A stretch of 64,000 nucleotides of DNA from positions 2,140,500 through 2,204,499 of the forward strand of contig CP121690.1 in NCBI GenBank assembly GCA_038396605.1, given 5' to 3'. The position numbers and the translations under genes were made by a program. This DNA comes from Eubacteriales bacterium mix99. Its GTDB lineage: Bacteria > Bacillota > Clostridia > Caldicoprobacterales > DTU083. Below are positions 1-7,962 of the stretch, piece after piece (within the stretch, counting starts at the first letter, position 1; every line of letters begins with the position of its first letter). The notes under the pieces were generated by a model. It was not told the DNA's origin and made no database searches. It worked only from the letters and a program-made list of their open reading frames with translations.

Positions 1-2
1 TA

Positions 3-1007
3 TCCAATGCACTGAACGGGATGCCCAATGTAGGGGAGAAAACCCGGCAGCGGGTTATTGACTCGGCGAAGGAATTAAATTATGTACCCAATTTGAATGC
101 AAAACTGATGAAAAAGAGGAAAACAAACAATATCGGTCTTTTCCTGCCCAATTTTCACACAACGTTTTATACCCGTCTGGTTCAGGAAATGTATTCCGCC
201 TGCAGCAATGCAGGGTTTGCCATGCTGGTGCATATCAGCGATTCCTATACCAGCCGGCGCCTGGCTGCCACGATACTTTCCTCCAATATTGACGGCGCTG
301 TCATCCTCAATGAGAATCTGCTGGATAAGGATGTAGGCGTGTTGGAAAGCAAAAAGATCCCCTATGTTTTTCTGGATAAACAGGTAGCCGGGAACAAACT
401 GTCCAGTGTGCTGGTCAACAATGAAATGGGTATCACCCAGGGTGTGGAATATCTGGTCCATACCGGGCACAAGCGGATTGCGTTTCTGAAGGGTACGAAC
501 AATTTTGACAGCGTTGAGCGTTATCAGGCGTTTCAGCAGGCCATGCGGCATTTTAAACAGCCCATCGATCCGGAATGGATGATTCAGGGATATTTTGAGG
601 AGAATGCTGCCTACAGCGCTGTCCGGGGTGCAATGTCCCATCTTGCCTTCCGGCCGGATGCCATTTTCTGTGCCAATGACGAAATGGCAGTGGGCTGCCT
701 GCGTGCCTTGCAGGATTTGAAGATTGCCGTGCCGGAACAGATGAGTGTCATGGGCTTTGACGATGGAGACGCCGTGCTGCGCTGTGATTCGTCTTTGACC
801 ACCGTTCGGAATCCCACGTCCAAAATCGCCCGTCAGTCCGTGGAGGAGCTGCTGCGTCTGATGCAGCCGGAAACAAAAGGGCAGATGTCCCGGATCAAGA
901 CGCAGCTGGTGGTTCGGGCTTCCTGTGCGATCCGCTTTTCCGGGGATCTGCACAAGCCTGCGGACAATATCACGGATCCGGAGGAGGATGTCCTGAATGA
1001 TGATTGA
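3..1007 (+). CDS. LacI-family transcriptional regulator, 5' end outside the window
   Basis: The frame is open from base 3 and already reads the end of a LacI helix-turn-helix and hinge (SNALNG, then EKTRQRVIDSAKELNYVPN), so the true start lies upstream; the ATG at 21 is internal. The rest is a periplasmic-binding-protein-like sensor domain with the usual landmarks: IGLFLPNF, a YLVHTGHKRIAFLKG segment, FCANDEMAVGCLRAL and MGFDDGDAV. Family knowledge: these proteins bind a sugar-type ligand and repress nearby catabolic genes. Its stop overlaps the start of the GH5 gene by 11 bases, so the two are probably cotranscribed and the regulator likely responds to a product of that enzyme. Ligand unknown. 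Confidence 0.93.
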   Translation, partial: SNALNGMPNVGEKTRQRVIDSAKELNYVPNLNAKLMKKRKTNNIGLFLPNFHTTFYTRLVQEMYSACSNAGFAMLVHISDSYTSRRLAATILSSNIDGAVILNENLLDKDVGVLESKKIPYVFLDKQVAGNKLSSVLVNNEMGITQGVEYLVHTGHKRIAFLKGTNNFDSVERYQAFQQAMRHFKQPIDPEWMIQGYFEENAAYSAVRGAMSHLAFRPDAIFCANDEMAVGCLRALQDLKIAVPEQMSVMGFDDGDAVLRCDSSLTTVRNPTSKIARQSVEELLRLMQPETKGQMSRIKTQLVVRASCAIRFSGDLHKPADNITDPEEDVLNDD

Positions 1008-2268
1008 ACAGAAGAAGGTTATACCGCAGTCTGGGCATGCGGCGCTGACGGAGGAGGATTTTTTGGAAGGCAAGGACGGAAAGCTCTTCAACCGCAGAGG
1101 GGAACTGGTTGTGCTGCGGGGAACCAACCTGGGAGGGTGGCTGATTCAGGAAGCATGGATGTGTCCGCTGGCGAAGCCTGATAAGGCCTGGGGCAGCTGG
1201 GATACCCTGCATGCCCTGGAGCAGCGGGATTTTACGGAGAAGCAGGTTCTCGGATTATTTGACGCCTATCAGGACAACTGGATCACGGAAAAGGATTTGG
1301 ATAAGATTGCGTCCATGGGGATGAATTGTGTCCGGGTGCCGTTCTGGTATCGTAATTTTCAGAAGGACGGCAACGGAACCTATTATGGCGACGAAAACAT
1401 GGATGAAAATCCTGGCTTTCAACGTCTGGACTGGCTGGTGGAGCAGTGTGCGAAGCGTGGAATGTATGTCATTCCGGATATGCACGGTGCGCCGGGCTTC
1501 CAAAGCGACGACCACAGCAGCGGACGTGTTGGGGTAAGCGGGCTGTTTGAGGACACCGAATCCGGAGAGAAATACCGTCTTCTTACGATTGAGCTGTGGA
1601 CGCGCATTGCAGAGCGGTATAAAAGCGAAGCAGCTGTGGCGGCTTATGATTTGCTGAATGAGCCGATGAACGGTTTTGATGCCCTGCGCAAAAGTGATGC
1701 CAAGTTATGGAATATGTATGATCGGATCATCCGTGCCATACGTGAAGTGGATCCGGAGCATGTCATTTCGGTGGAAGGGGTATGGGAAATAAACAATCTG
1801 CCGGATCCCCGTTCCTATGGCTGGACAAATATGCTGTATCAGACACACAACTATAACTGGAAAACGGAAGAGGTGGATCAGAAAATCCGCGACATCAGGG
1901 ATCGGGCCGATTGGAAAGTGCCGGTACTGGTGGGAGAATTTCAGAGCGGAGGAATATGGGATTACGCATTGTCCGCTTATAACCGGGAAGGCATCAGCTG
2001 GGCCACATGGACTTATAAAGGGGCAAAAAGTACATTAGACGACTGGTTCCTTTATCGCAATCCCTTCACTGAGGTTGTTGATCCGGAGACCGACAGCTAT
2101 GATCGAATGATGGAGGTATGGAGTTCAGGGCAGACAGAAAATGGTTATTCTCCGGATGCCAATCTGATTGAAAAATTAACGGAGTACACGGACGGGCATG
2201 TGGACGATTCGAGGGACAAAAGGATATATTCATGTATACCGGAGGATTCCCATCAGCAACAAAATTGA
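997..2268 (+). CDS. Glycoside hydrolase family 5 enzyme (exo-beta-glucanase/cellulase-like)
   Basis: A 423-residue TIM-barrel glycosidase without a signal peptide, so probably cytoplasmic and acting on imported oligosaccharides or glycosides. The start of the barrel reads LRGTNLGGWLIQEAWM, typical of exo-1,3-beta-glucanase-like GH5 proteins. The acid/base glutamate is in LLNEP (Glu222) and the nucleophile glutamate in LVGEF (Glu314); the conserved NCVRVPFWY and QTHNYNW stretches are also present. Translation is probably coupled to the LacI gene through the 11-base overlap. The -35 of the next promoter overlaps its stop codon. Substrate is not deducible; a beta-glucoside is the best guess. Confidence 0.9.
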   Translation: MMIEQKKVIPQSGHAALTEEDFLEGKDGKLFNRRGELVVLRGTNLGGWLIQEAWMCPLAKPDKAWGSWDTLHALEQRDFTEKQVLGLFDAYQDNWITEKDLDKIASMGMNCVRVPFWYRNFQKDGNGTYYGDENMDENPGFQRLDWLVEQCAKRGMYVIPDMHGAPGFQSDDHSSGRVGVSGLFEDTESGEKYRLLTIELWTRIAERYKSEAAVAAYDLLNEPMNGFDALRKSDAKLWNMYDRIIRAIREVDPEHVISVEGVWEINNLPDPRSYGWTNMLYQTHNYNWKTEEVDQKIRDIRDRADWKVPVLVGEFQSGGIWDYALSAYNREGISWATWTYKGAKSTLDDWFLYRNPFTEVVDPETDSYDRMMEVWSSGQTENGYSPDANLIEKLTEYTDGHVDDSRDKRIYSCIPEDSHQQQN

Positions 2269-2292
2269 CAAACGGCAGAATGATGCTATAAT
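2265..2292 (+). promoter_or_regulatory. Sigma-A promoter of the Gfo/Idh-isomerase pair
   Basis: TTGACA at 2265-2270 and TATAAT at 2287-2292, spaced 16 bases; both hexamers match consensus. The -35 overlaps the GH5 stop codon. Confidence 0.85.
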
Positions 2293-2322
2293 AAACAAGG
2301 AAACAGAATTGTTTCATACTTT

Positions 2323-2340
2323 TATGTAAGCGCTTACATA
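2323..2340. promoter_or_regulatory. LacI/CcpA-type operator, perfect 18-bp palindrome
   Basis: TATGTAAGCGCTTACATA is a perfect palindrome with the central CG usual for LacI-family operators. Its core fits the catabolite-responsive-element consensus TGWNANCGNTNWCA. It lies about 30 bases downstream of the TATAAT and ahead of the ribosome site at 2356, where a bound repressor would block transcription. The binder may be the window-edge LacI protein, the LacI protein at 6126 or a CcpA encoded elsewhere. Confidence 0.8.
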
Positions 2341-2367
2341 TCATGCGAGTATGAGAGGAGGAAAGTT

Positions 2368-3525
2368 ATGGATAAGGTTCGGATCGGCATTATCGGAATC
2401 GGCGGAATGGGCAGCAATCATGCCTCCTATCTCTCCAGAGGGGACATTCCCAATGCGGAGCTGACTGCGGTATGCGATATCAATCCCGAACGGTTGAAAT
2501 GGGCAAAGGAGCATCTTGGTGACAAGGTTCAGAGGTTTGACAACTCAGAAGCGTTTTTTGCTTCCAGAGCCATGGATGCGGTTATGATTGCCACCCCACA
2601 TTATTTTCATCCCCCGCTGGCAATCCGCTCCCTGGAGCTGGGATACCACACCCTTACGGAAAAGCCGGCCGGCGTTTATACCCGTCAGGTCCGGGAGATG
2701 AACGAAGCCGCTCAGAAAAGCGATCGGGTATTCGGCATTATGTATAATCAGCGGACCAATCCCCTGTATCAGAAGGTACGGGATCTGGTCAGGTCCGGGG
2801 AACTGGGGGAAATCAAAAGGACCATCTGGATCATCACCAGCTGGTATCGTTCCCAGAGCTATTATGACTCCGGCGGATGGCGGGCCACCTGGGGAGGAGA
2901 AGGCGGCGGCGTGCTGCTGAACCAGGATCCCCATCAGCTGGATCTGTGGCAGTGGATGTGCGGGATGCCAAAGAGAGTGCGGGCGTTCTGTGCCTTCGGC
3001 AAATATCACAATATTGAAGTGGAAGATGACGTCACGGCCTATGTGGAATATGAAAACGGTGCGACCGGCCTGTTTGTCACCACGACAGGAGAGACGCCGG
3101 GGACCAACCGGTTTGAAATCTCTGCGGACCGTGGGAAACTGGTAGTGGAGGACGGAAAGATTACTTTCTGGCGCCTGAGGGTCCCGGAACGGCAGTTCAA
3201 TGCGGAGTATAAGGGTGGATTCGGCGAACCCGAATGCTGGAAGTGTGAAATTCCTGTCCGGGGAAAAGCCACAGAGCACAAAGGCATTACGAAAAACTGG
3301 GTTGAGGCCATATTGAAGGGCACGCCTCTGCTGGCGCCCGGCATCGAAGGAATCAACGGCCTGCAGATTTCCAATGCAATGCATCTGTCTGCCTGGACAG
3401 ATGACTGGGTGGACATTCCTGTGGATGAGGATCTGTACTATGAGAAACTGCAGGAGAAAGTTAAAACTTCCACCTTCAAAAAGACAGCAGGCAGCAGTAC
3501 CCTGAATGTGGACGGTACGTTCTGA
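2368..3525 (+). CDS. Gfo/Idh/MocA-family oxidoreductase
   Basis: A 385-residue NAD(P)-dependent sugar or cyclitol dehydrogenase-like protein. The N-terminal Rossmann fold has the dinucleotide loop GIGGMG at residues 10-15, and the family EKP signature is at residues 98-100 (TEKPAGVY). The C-terminal half is the alpha/beta substrate domain, with the GGGVLLNQDPHQLD stretch that usually carries the catalytic His/Asp. It has its own promoter and operator and a good AGAGGAGG site, and is followed after 21 bases by a xylose-isomerase-like protein. That pairing is common in inositol, keto-sugar and C-glycoside pathways. Substrate unknown. Confidence 0.93.
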   Translation: MDKVRIGIIGIGGMGSNHASYLSRGDIPNAELTAVCDINPERLKWAKEHLGDKVQRFDNSEAFFASRAMDAVMIATPHYFHPPLAIRSLELGYHTLTEKPAGVYTRQVREMNEAAQKSDRVFGIMYNQRTNPLYQKVRDLVRSGELGEIKRTIWIITSWYRSQSYYDSGGWRATWGGEGGGVLLNQDPHQLDLWQWMCGMPKRVRAFCAFGKYHNIEVEDDVTAYVEYENGATGLFVTTTGETPGTNRFEISADRGKLVVEDGKITFWRLRVPERQFNAEYKGGFGEPECWKCEIPVRGKATEHKGITKNWVEAILKGTPLLAPGIEGINGLQISNAMHLSAWTDDWVDIPVDEDLYYEKLQEKVKTSTFKKTAGSSTLNVDGTF

Positions 3526-3546
3526 TCCTGGGAAAGAGGTGTATTC

Positions 3547-4326
3547 ATGATGAATTATCCAAAAATTGCAGCGCAAATGTATACCGTACGGGAGTTTACA
3601 AAGACTCCATCTGCCATCCGGGAAACCCTGAAAAAGATCAGGGAGGCAGGATATGATGCCGTGCAGGTGTCTGCTATCGGCCCCATCGGGCATCAGGAAA
3701 TGAAGGATCTGGCTGATGAATTCGGCCTTACCATCTGTGCAACCCATATCAGCTTTGACCGGCTGGAAAATGATATGAAAGATGTGATCGCCCAGCATAA
3801 GCTTTGGAACTGCCATTATGTGGGCATCGGCTCCATGCCCGGCAATTATCAGGCAGATAAGGATGGATTGGTGTCCTTTGCCAAAAAGGCATCGGAGTAT
3901 GGCAGAATTCTGAAGGATAACGGATTGCAGCTCATCTATCACAATCACAACTTTGAATTCCGGAAGTTCGGCGGGGTGACCGGCATGGAAATCCTGCTTC
4001 AGGAAAGCGATCCTGCGGCACTGGACTTTGAAATCGACACCTATTGGGTCCAGCATGGCGGAGCGGATCCCATCGAATGGATCAATAAGGTAAAAGGCCG
4101 CATGGATGTTGTCCATTACAAGGATATGGTCATGGCGGATGTCGGCAAGGAACGCAGGCAGATCATGGCGGAGATCGGGGAAGGAAATTTGAACTGGAAG
4201 GGCATTACGGAGGCCTGTGCGAAGAACGATGTAAAGTGGGCCTGCGTGGAACAGGATGTCTGCCAGCGTGATCCCTTTGAGAGCCTTGCGATCAGCAGGC
4301 GGAATCTGAAACAAATGGGCCTGTAA
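3547..4326 (+). CDS. Sugar phosphate isomerase/epimerase family protein (xylose-isomerase-like TIM barrel)
   Basis: A 259-residue AP-endonuclease-2/xylose-isomerase-like barrel. Visible landmarks are AAQMYTVREF at the N terminus, LIYHNHNFEF in the middle, DTYWVQHGG and VHYKDM, whose His, Asp and Glu residues form the metal centre in this family. The gene forms a two-gene unit with the preceding dehydrogenase and ends at a strong terminator. Relatives isomerise or epimerise keto-sugars, act as inosose dehydratases, or cleave 3-keto-glycosides; sequence alone does not separate these. Start taken at 3547; the adjacent ATG at 3550 is equally possible. Confidence 0.9.
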   Translation: MMNYPKIAAQMYTVREFTKTPSAIRETLKKIREAGYDAVQVSAIGPIGHQEMKDLADEFGLTICATHISFDRLENDMKDVIAQHKLWNCHYVGIGSMPGNYQADKDGLVSFAKKASEYGRILKDNGLQLIYHNHNFEFRKFGGVTGMEILLQESDPAALDFEIDTYWVQHGGADPIEWINKVKGRMDVVHYKDMVMADVGKERRQIMAEIGEGNLNWKGITEACAKNDVKWACVEQDVCQRDPFESLAISRRNLKQMGL

Positions 4327-4349
4327 AAGGCGGAACAAGGAAAATAAAA

Positions 4350-4394
4350 AGGCACTGCGGGCATTGCATTGAACGGCAGTGCCTGTCTTTTTTT
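4350..4394 (+). terminator. Rho-independent terminator
   Basis: AGGCACTGC at 4350-4358 pairs perfectly with GCAGTGCCT at 4376-4384 and is followed by GTC and seven T. It ends the Gfo/Idh-isomerase unit. Confidence 0.9.
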
Positions 4395-4418
4395 ATGGGA
4401 TTGCGGCGATGCCTTTTT

Positions 4419-4450
4419 CATGTAATCATGTAATCATGTAATCATGTAAT
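4419..4450. repeat. Four tandem copies of CATGTAAT
   Basis: Four exact copies of the 8-base unit CATGTAAT run head to tail, then a T-rich stretch. They sit between the upstream terminator and the OYE gene. The unit resembles a half-site of the palindrome at 2323-2340 (ATGTAA), but no protein can be assigned. Confidence 0.9.
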
Positions 4451-4524
4451 TTTTTTCATCTTATTTATTTCTTTTGGCAGGAACTTCATCTTTTTCATCG
4501 AATAGTTTAATAAGAAGAAGAAAA

Positions 4525-4544
4525 CGATTGCACAATCGATTGCA
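4525..4544. promoter_or_regulatory. Candidate LacI-family operator ahead of the OYE gene
   Basis: CGATTG, two bases, then CAATCG forms an inverted repeat (4525-4538), which overlaps a second palindrome CAATCGATTG (4533-4542) with the central CG favoured by LacI-family proteins. It lies about 50 bases before the start codon. The LacI gene at 6126 follows this enzyme, so local control is plausible. Confidence 0.55.
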
Positions 4545-4596
4545 GAAGATGAAATCACAGATATCTACGAGATAAATCACGATCAGGAGGTGCGTC

Positions 4597-5952
4597 ATGA
4601 CAGTGCATCAGCGTTTTGATATGGACACATTGGAACGATTTAAGCATGCAATGGCGGATAACGGTGTGGAGCTTCCGTTGTCGGAGGATTGGGCGGTTCT
4701 TTCCAGTCCATTGTCGATTGGCGGGAAAACCATCCCCAACCGATTGGCCATTCAGCCCATGGAGGGGTGCGACGGAGAGGAAAATGGATCCCCGAATGAG
4801 CTGGCTTTTCGCCGGTACGAACGGTTTGCAAAAGGCGGGGCCGGACTTATCTGGCTGGAGGCGAACGCGGTGACCCAAAACGGCAGAGCCAATCCCAGAC
4901 AATTTTATCTGACTCCCCGGACACAGGACGGATTCCGGGAGCTGTGCTCCCGGATCCGGGACAGCCGGTCTCCGGAGGATCAACCGTATACTGTGCTGCA
5001 GCTGACCCATTCCGGGCGCTACAGCCGGCCGGAGGGGAAGTCGGAGCCTGTGATTGCGGCCCGGAATCCCTATCTGGACGGACCGGATATGAGCGACGAC
5101 TGCGTGATTACGGACTCCGGGCTGGAAGCATTGGAAGACAAATATGTGGAGGCTGCCGTTTTGGCGCAGAAGGTTGGATTTGATGCGGTGGATGTGAAGG
5201 CTTCCCACCGATATCTGATTTCCGGACTGTTATCTGCCTTTACCCGTGAAGGAAAATACGGCGGTTCCTTTGAAAACCGCACCCGCTTTCTGTTGAATAT
5301 TGTGGAGAAAATCCGGGACCGTCTGGGAGACAGCATGGCGATTGCCGTGCGGCTGAATGCCTGCGATGGCATTCCGTATCCTTACGGGTGGGGAGTGGAT
5401 CGGGAGGATTATCGGGTGCCGGATTTGTCCGAACCGAAAAAGCTGGCCCGAATGCTTTGGGAGAGAGGCGTCCGCATTCTGAATGTAACATGCGGCAATC
5501 CATACTATAATCCGCATATCAATCGGCCCTATGACCTGGGATTCTACACTCCTCCGGAGCATCCCCTGGTCAGCACGGAGCGGCTTTTGCGCTGCGGCAG
5601 GGAGATTCAGAAGGCGGTGCCGGAGATGATCGTCATGGGAACGGGCCTCAGCTGGCTGAGGGAATACGGCGCCATGGTTGCTGCCGGAGCCATTGGCAAA
5701 GGCTGGTTTCAACTGGCTGGATTTGGCCGGCAGGCCATAGCTTATCCGGACTTTCCCCTTGATATCTTCCGGGAAGGCGGGATGAAACGCTCCAAATGCT
5801 GTATTTCCTGCAGCAAATGTTCGGAAATCATGCGATTTGGCGGAAAAACCGGATGTGTGGTAAGGGACAGCGGGGTATATGCACAGCAGTACCGGGAATG
5901 CCGGGGCGGGAAACCCACGCTGATTGACAAGCGCCTGGCGGAACATGTCTAG
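4597..5952 (+). CDS. Old Yellow Enzyme-type NADH:flavin oxidoreductase with C-terminal Cys cluster
   Basis: A 451-residue FMN-binding TIM barrel of the OYE/2,4-dienoyl-CoA reductase group. Typical segments: NRLAIQPMEGCDG near residue 48, ERFAKGGAGLIWLEANAV, LQLTHSGRYSRP, SHRYLISGLLSAFTRE (family DxHxxHxYLxxQFLSP position, changed here) and a C-terminal GKGWFQLAGFGRQAI phosphate loop. A cluster C-x2-C-x2-C-x11-C follows, close to the 4Fe-4S ligand pattern of DCR/BaiCD-type enzymes. The usual C-terminal FAD/NAD domain is absent, so electrons must come from a partner. Family members reduce enones and enoates. Start fixed by AGGAGG at 4585. Confidence 0.9.
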   Translation: MTVHQRFDMDTLERFKHAMADNGVELPLSEDWAVLSSPLSIGGKTIPNRLAIQPMEGCDGEENGSPNELAFRRYERFAKGGAGLIWLEANAVTQNGRANPRQFYLTPRTQDGFRELCSRIRDSRSPEDQPYTVLQLTHSGRYSRPEGKSEPVIAARNPYLDGPDMSDDCVITDSGLEALEDKYVEAAVLAQKVGFDAVDVKASHRYLISGLLSAFTREGKYGGSFENRTRFLLNIVEKIRDRLGDSMAIAVRLNACDGIPYPYGWGVDREDYRVPDLSEPKKLARMLWERGVRILNVTCGNPYYNPHINRPYDLGFYTPPEHPLVSTERLLRCGREIQKAVPEMIVMGTGLSWLREYGAMVAAGAIGKGWFQLAGFGRQAIAYPDFPLDIFREGGMKRSKCCISCSKCSEIMRFGGKTGCVVRDSGVYAQQYRECRGGKPTLIDKRLAEHV

Positions 5953-6028
5953 AGTCAGGTCGTCCGGGACGGACATGGGATGATGGAAGAATATGACAGA
6001 CGAATAAACTGGAGTCAGGTCGTCCGGG
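5952..6028. repeat. 17-bp direct repeat, two copies 60 bp apart
   Basis: GAGTCAGGTCGTCCGGG occurs at 5952-5968, starting on the last base of the OYE stop codon, and again at 6012-6028. The gap between the OYE and LacI genes holds little else. It may be a local duplication or a paired protein-binding site. Confidence 0.85.
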
Positions 6029-6125
6029 GATGGGTGGAGCAAATAGATAAACAGGGCAGAGGAAGCAGACAGATAAATAAGGCAGAGAAAGCAGAACAGG
6101 AAGCATGGAAAAAGGGAACGGTCAG

Positions 6126-7172
6126 ATGATTACCATAAAGGATGTGGCAAGGGTCGCCGGAGTATCCGCCAGCACGGTCTCCAGGGCGCTCAGCGGGAGA
6201 ACTCCGGTGGAGGAATCCACCCGGAGAAAAGTGCTGGAAGCAGCCCAAAAGCTGAATTATCAGCCAAATGCACTGGCAAAGGGACTGAAGGAAGGCCGGA
6301 CCGGGACCATCGGCCTGATCGTTCCCAATATTTGCAATCCGGTGTTTCCGCTGGTCTCCAGGGGGGTGGAAGATACCGCCAGGAAGTTCGGATATACGGT
6401 GATATTATGCAATACCGATGAAGATGTGAACATTGAAATGGAATACATTCAGAAACTGCGGAAGAAATGGGTGGACGGGATCATTCTGGCCACGTCGGGG
6501 AAGCAGAGCGGGCACATTACGGAATTAAAGGACAGTGGTTTGCCCGTTGTCCTGCTGATCCGCAGGCTGGAGGATCGTGTGGATGCGGTGGTTGTGGATC
6601 ATATCGAAGCGGCGCGGCAAGCGGTTGCCTATCTGATCCGGACCGGTCACAGGAAAATTGCCATGGTAAACGGGGATCAGGGACTGACACTTTACCGGGA
6701 GCGGTTTCAGGGTTATCTGCGAGCATTGCGGGAGTCCGGTCTTGCCTTTGATCCATCCCTTGCTCTGGAGATTCCGGATGTTCAGAATTGTTATGAATCC
6801 GTACTTGAATTTCTTGCAGCCCGGCCTGCACCGGACGCTGTGTTTGCCGCCAGCGATCCCATGGCACTGCAGGTGATGCGGGCTGTGAAGGATGCCGGGT
6901 ACCGGGTTCCGGATGATATTTCGGTGATGGGATTTGACGATCTGGAGTCCGCCCCGTTTCTGGATCCTCCGCTGACCACCGTGCGCCAGCCTTTATATCA
7001 AATGGGGGCAGCTGCCGCGGAGCGGATTATTTCACAGATTGAAGGGAAAGCGTCCACTTCGGAAGAGAGCGCACCGTTTGTACGTGTGATGAATACGGAG
7101 CTCATTGTGAGACAATCGACAAGGGACAGAAAGAATCAATGCATCATGGAATCAGAGAATCGGCATGAATAA
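6126..7172 (+). CDS. LacI-family transcriptional regulator
   Basis: From the ATG at 6126 the protein opens with the standard ITIKDVARVAGVSASTVSRALSG helix-turn-helix region, followed by the hinge (NYQPNALAKGLKEGRTG) and the sensor domain (IGLIVPNI, LIRTGHRKIAMVNGD, FAASDPMALQVMRAV, VMGFDDLESAPF). An in-frame ATG at 6105 would add seven residues, but the HTH normally starts near residue 3, so 6126 is preferred. Length 348 is normal. It lies between the OYE gene and the SDR-FAD-Gfo genes in the same direction, so it probably regulates this cluster, perhaps through the site at 4525. Confidence 0.93.
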   Translation: MITIKDVARVAGVSASTVSRALSGRTPVEESTRRKVLEAAQKLNYQPNALAKGLKEGRTGTIGLIVPNICNPVFPLVSRGVEDTARKFGYTVILCNTDEDVNIEMEYIQKLRKKWVDGIILATSGKQSGHITELKDSGLPVVLLIRRLEDRVDAVVVDHIEAARQAVAYLIRTGHRKIAMVNGDQGLTLYRERFQGYLRALRESGLAFDPSLALEIPDVQNCYESVLEFLAARPAPDAVFAASDPMALQVMRAVKDAGYRVPDDISVMGFDDLESAPFLDPPLTTVRQPLYQMGAAAAERIISQIEGKASTSEESAPFVRVMNTELIVRQSTRDRKNQCIMESENRHE

Positions 7173-7186
7173 AGGGAGGAATCGCA

Positions 7187-7960
7187 ATGAATCAAAAAAC
7201 GGCAGTCGTAACCGGCGGAAGCCGGGGAATCGGTCATGCCATAGCCCTGCAGCTGGCACAGGAAGGCTATAAACTGGCAATTATGGATATCAATTACAAG
7301 GAAAAGGTTCGGGACAATCTGGAGCAGATCCGTTCCGTGAACGGCAATTTGTTTTATTTCCATGGGGACCTCGGCTCCTCTCAGGATCGGAAAGTCTTTG
7401 CACGGGAAGTTCGGGAAAAATATGGCAGGGTGGATGTCCTGGTGAACAACGCCGGTGTTGCCCCCAAAGTACGGGCGGATCTTCTGGAGATGACGGAGGA
7501 GAGTTTTGATTTTGTCATCGGCATCAACCTGAAAGGGACATTTTTTATGACCCAGGCCATTGCAAAGGATATGCTGAAGGCAAAGGCCCAGGATCCTGCC
7601 TTCCGTCCCGTTATCATCACCATATCCTCCAATTCGGAATACACTTCCTCCATCAACCGGGGAGAATACTGTATGTCCAAAGCCGGATTGGGAATGATGA
7701 CCAAACTCTTTGCGGACCGACTGGCCGGGGACGGTATTCCGGTGTATGAAATCCGGCCCGGCATCATCCGGACCGATATGACAAAGACGGTCTCGGAAAA
7801 GTATGACCGGATGATTTCGGAAGGTCTCCTTCCGATCAGGCGCTGGGGAGAGCCGCAGGATATCGCCAATGCCGTGTCCGCCCTTTGCTCGGGAAAGCTG
7901 GCTTACACCACCGGCCAGGCCATCGATGTGGACGGCGGGTTTCATATCAGGAGGTTATAG
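7187..7960 (+). CDS. SDR-family oxidoreductase (3-ketoacyl-ACP-reductase-like)
   Basis: A classical 257-residue short-chain dehydrogenase. The NAD(P) loop TGGSRGIG is at residues 9-16, the NNAGVAP motif follows, the catalytic serine lies in TISSNS (about 147-148) and the YxxxK motif is Tyr161/Lys165. The C terminus ends GQAIDVDGGFH, as in most classical SDRs. It starts 15 bases after the LacI gene behind GGGAGG, and its end carries the ribosome site of the next gene. It could oxidise or reduce a hydroxyl/keto group on the same substrate handled by the neighbouring flavoproteins. Substrate unknown. Confidence 0.93.
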   Translation: MNQKTAVVTGGSRGIGHAIALQLAQEGYKLAIMDINYKEKVRDNLEQIRSVNGNLFYFHGDLGSSQDRKVFAREVREKYGRVDVLVNNAGVAPKVRADLLEMTEESFDFVIGINLKGTFFMTQAIAKDMLKAKAQDPAFRPVIITISSNSEYTSSINRGEYCMSKAGLGMMTKLFADRLAGDGIPVYEIRPGIIRTDMTKTVSEKYDRMISEGLLPIRRWGEPQDIANAVSALCSGKLAYTTGQAIDVDGGFHIRRL

Positions 7961-7962
7961 CC

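Noticed and set aside
2545-4338. A 597-codon open frame on the minus strand across the Gfo/Idh and isomerase genes
   Set aside because: It lies fully opposite two genes with clear family motifs and shows no recognisable domain; long antisense frames are common in this composition.
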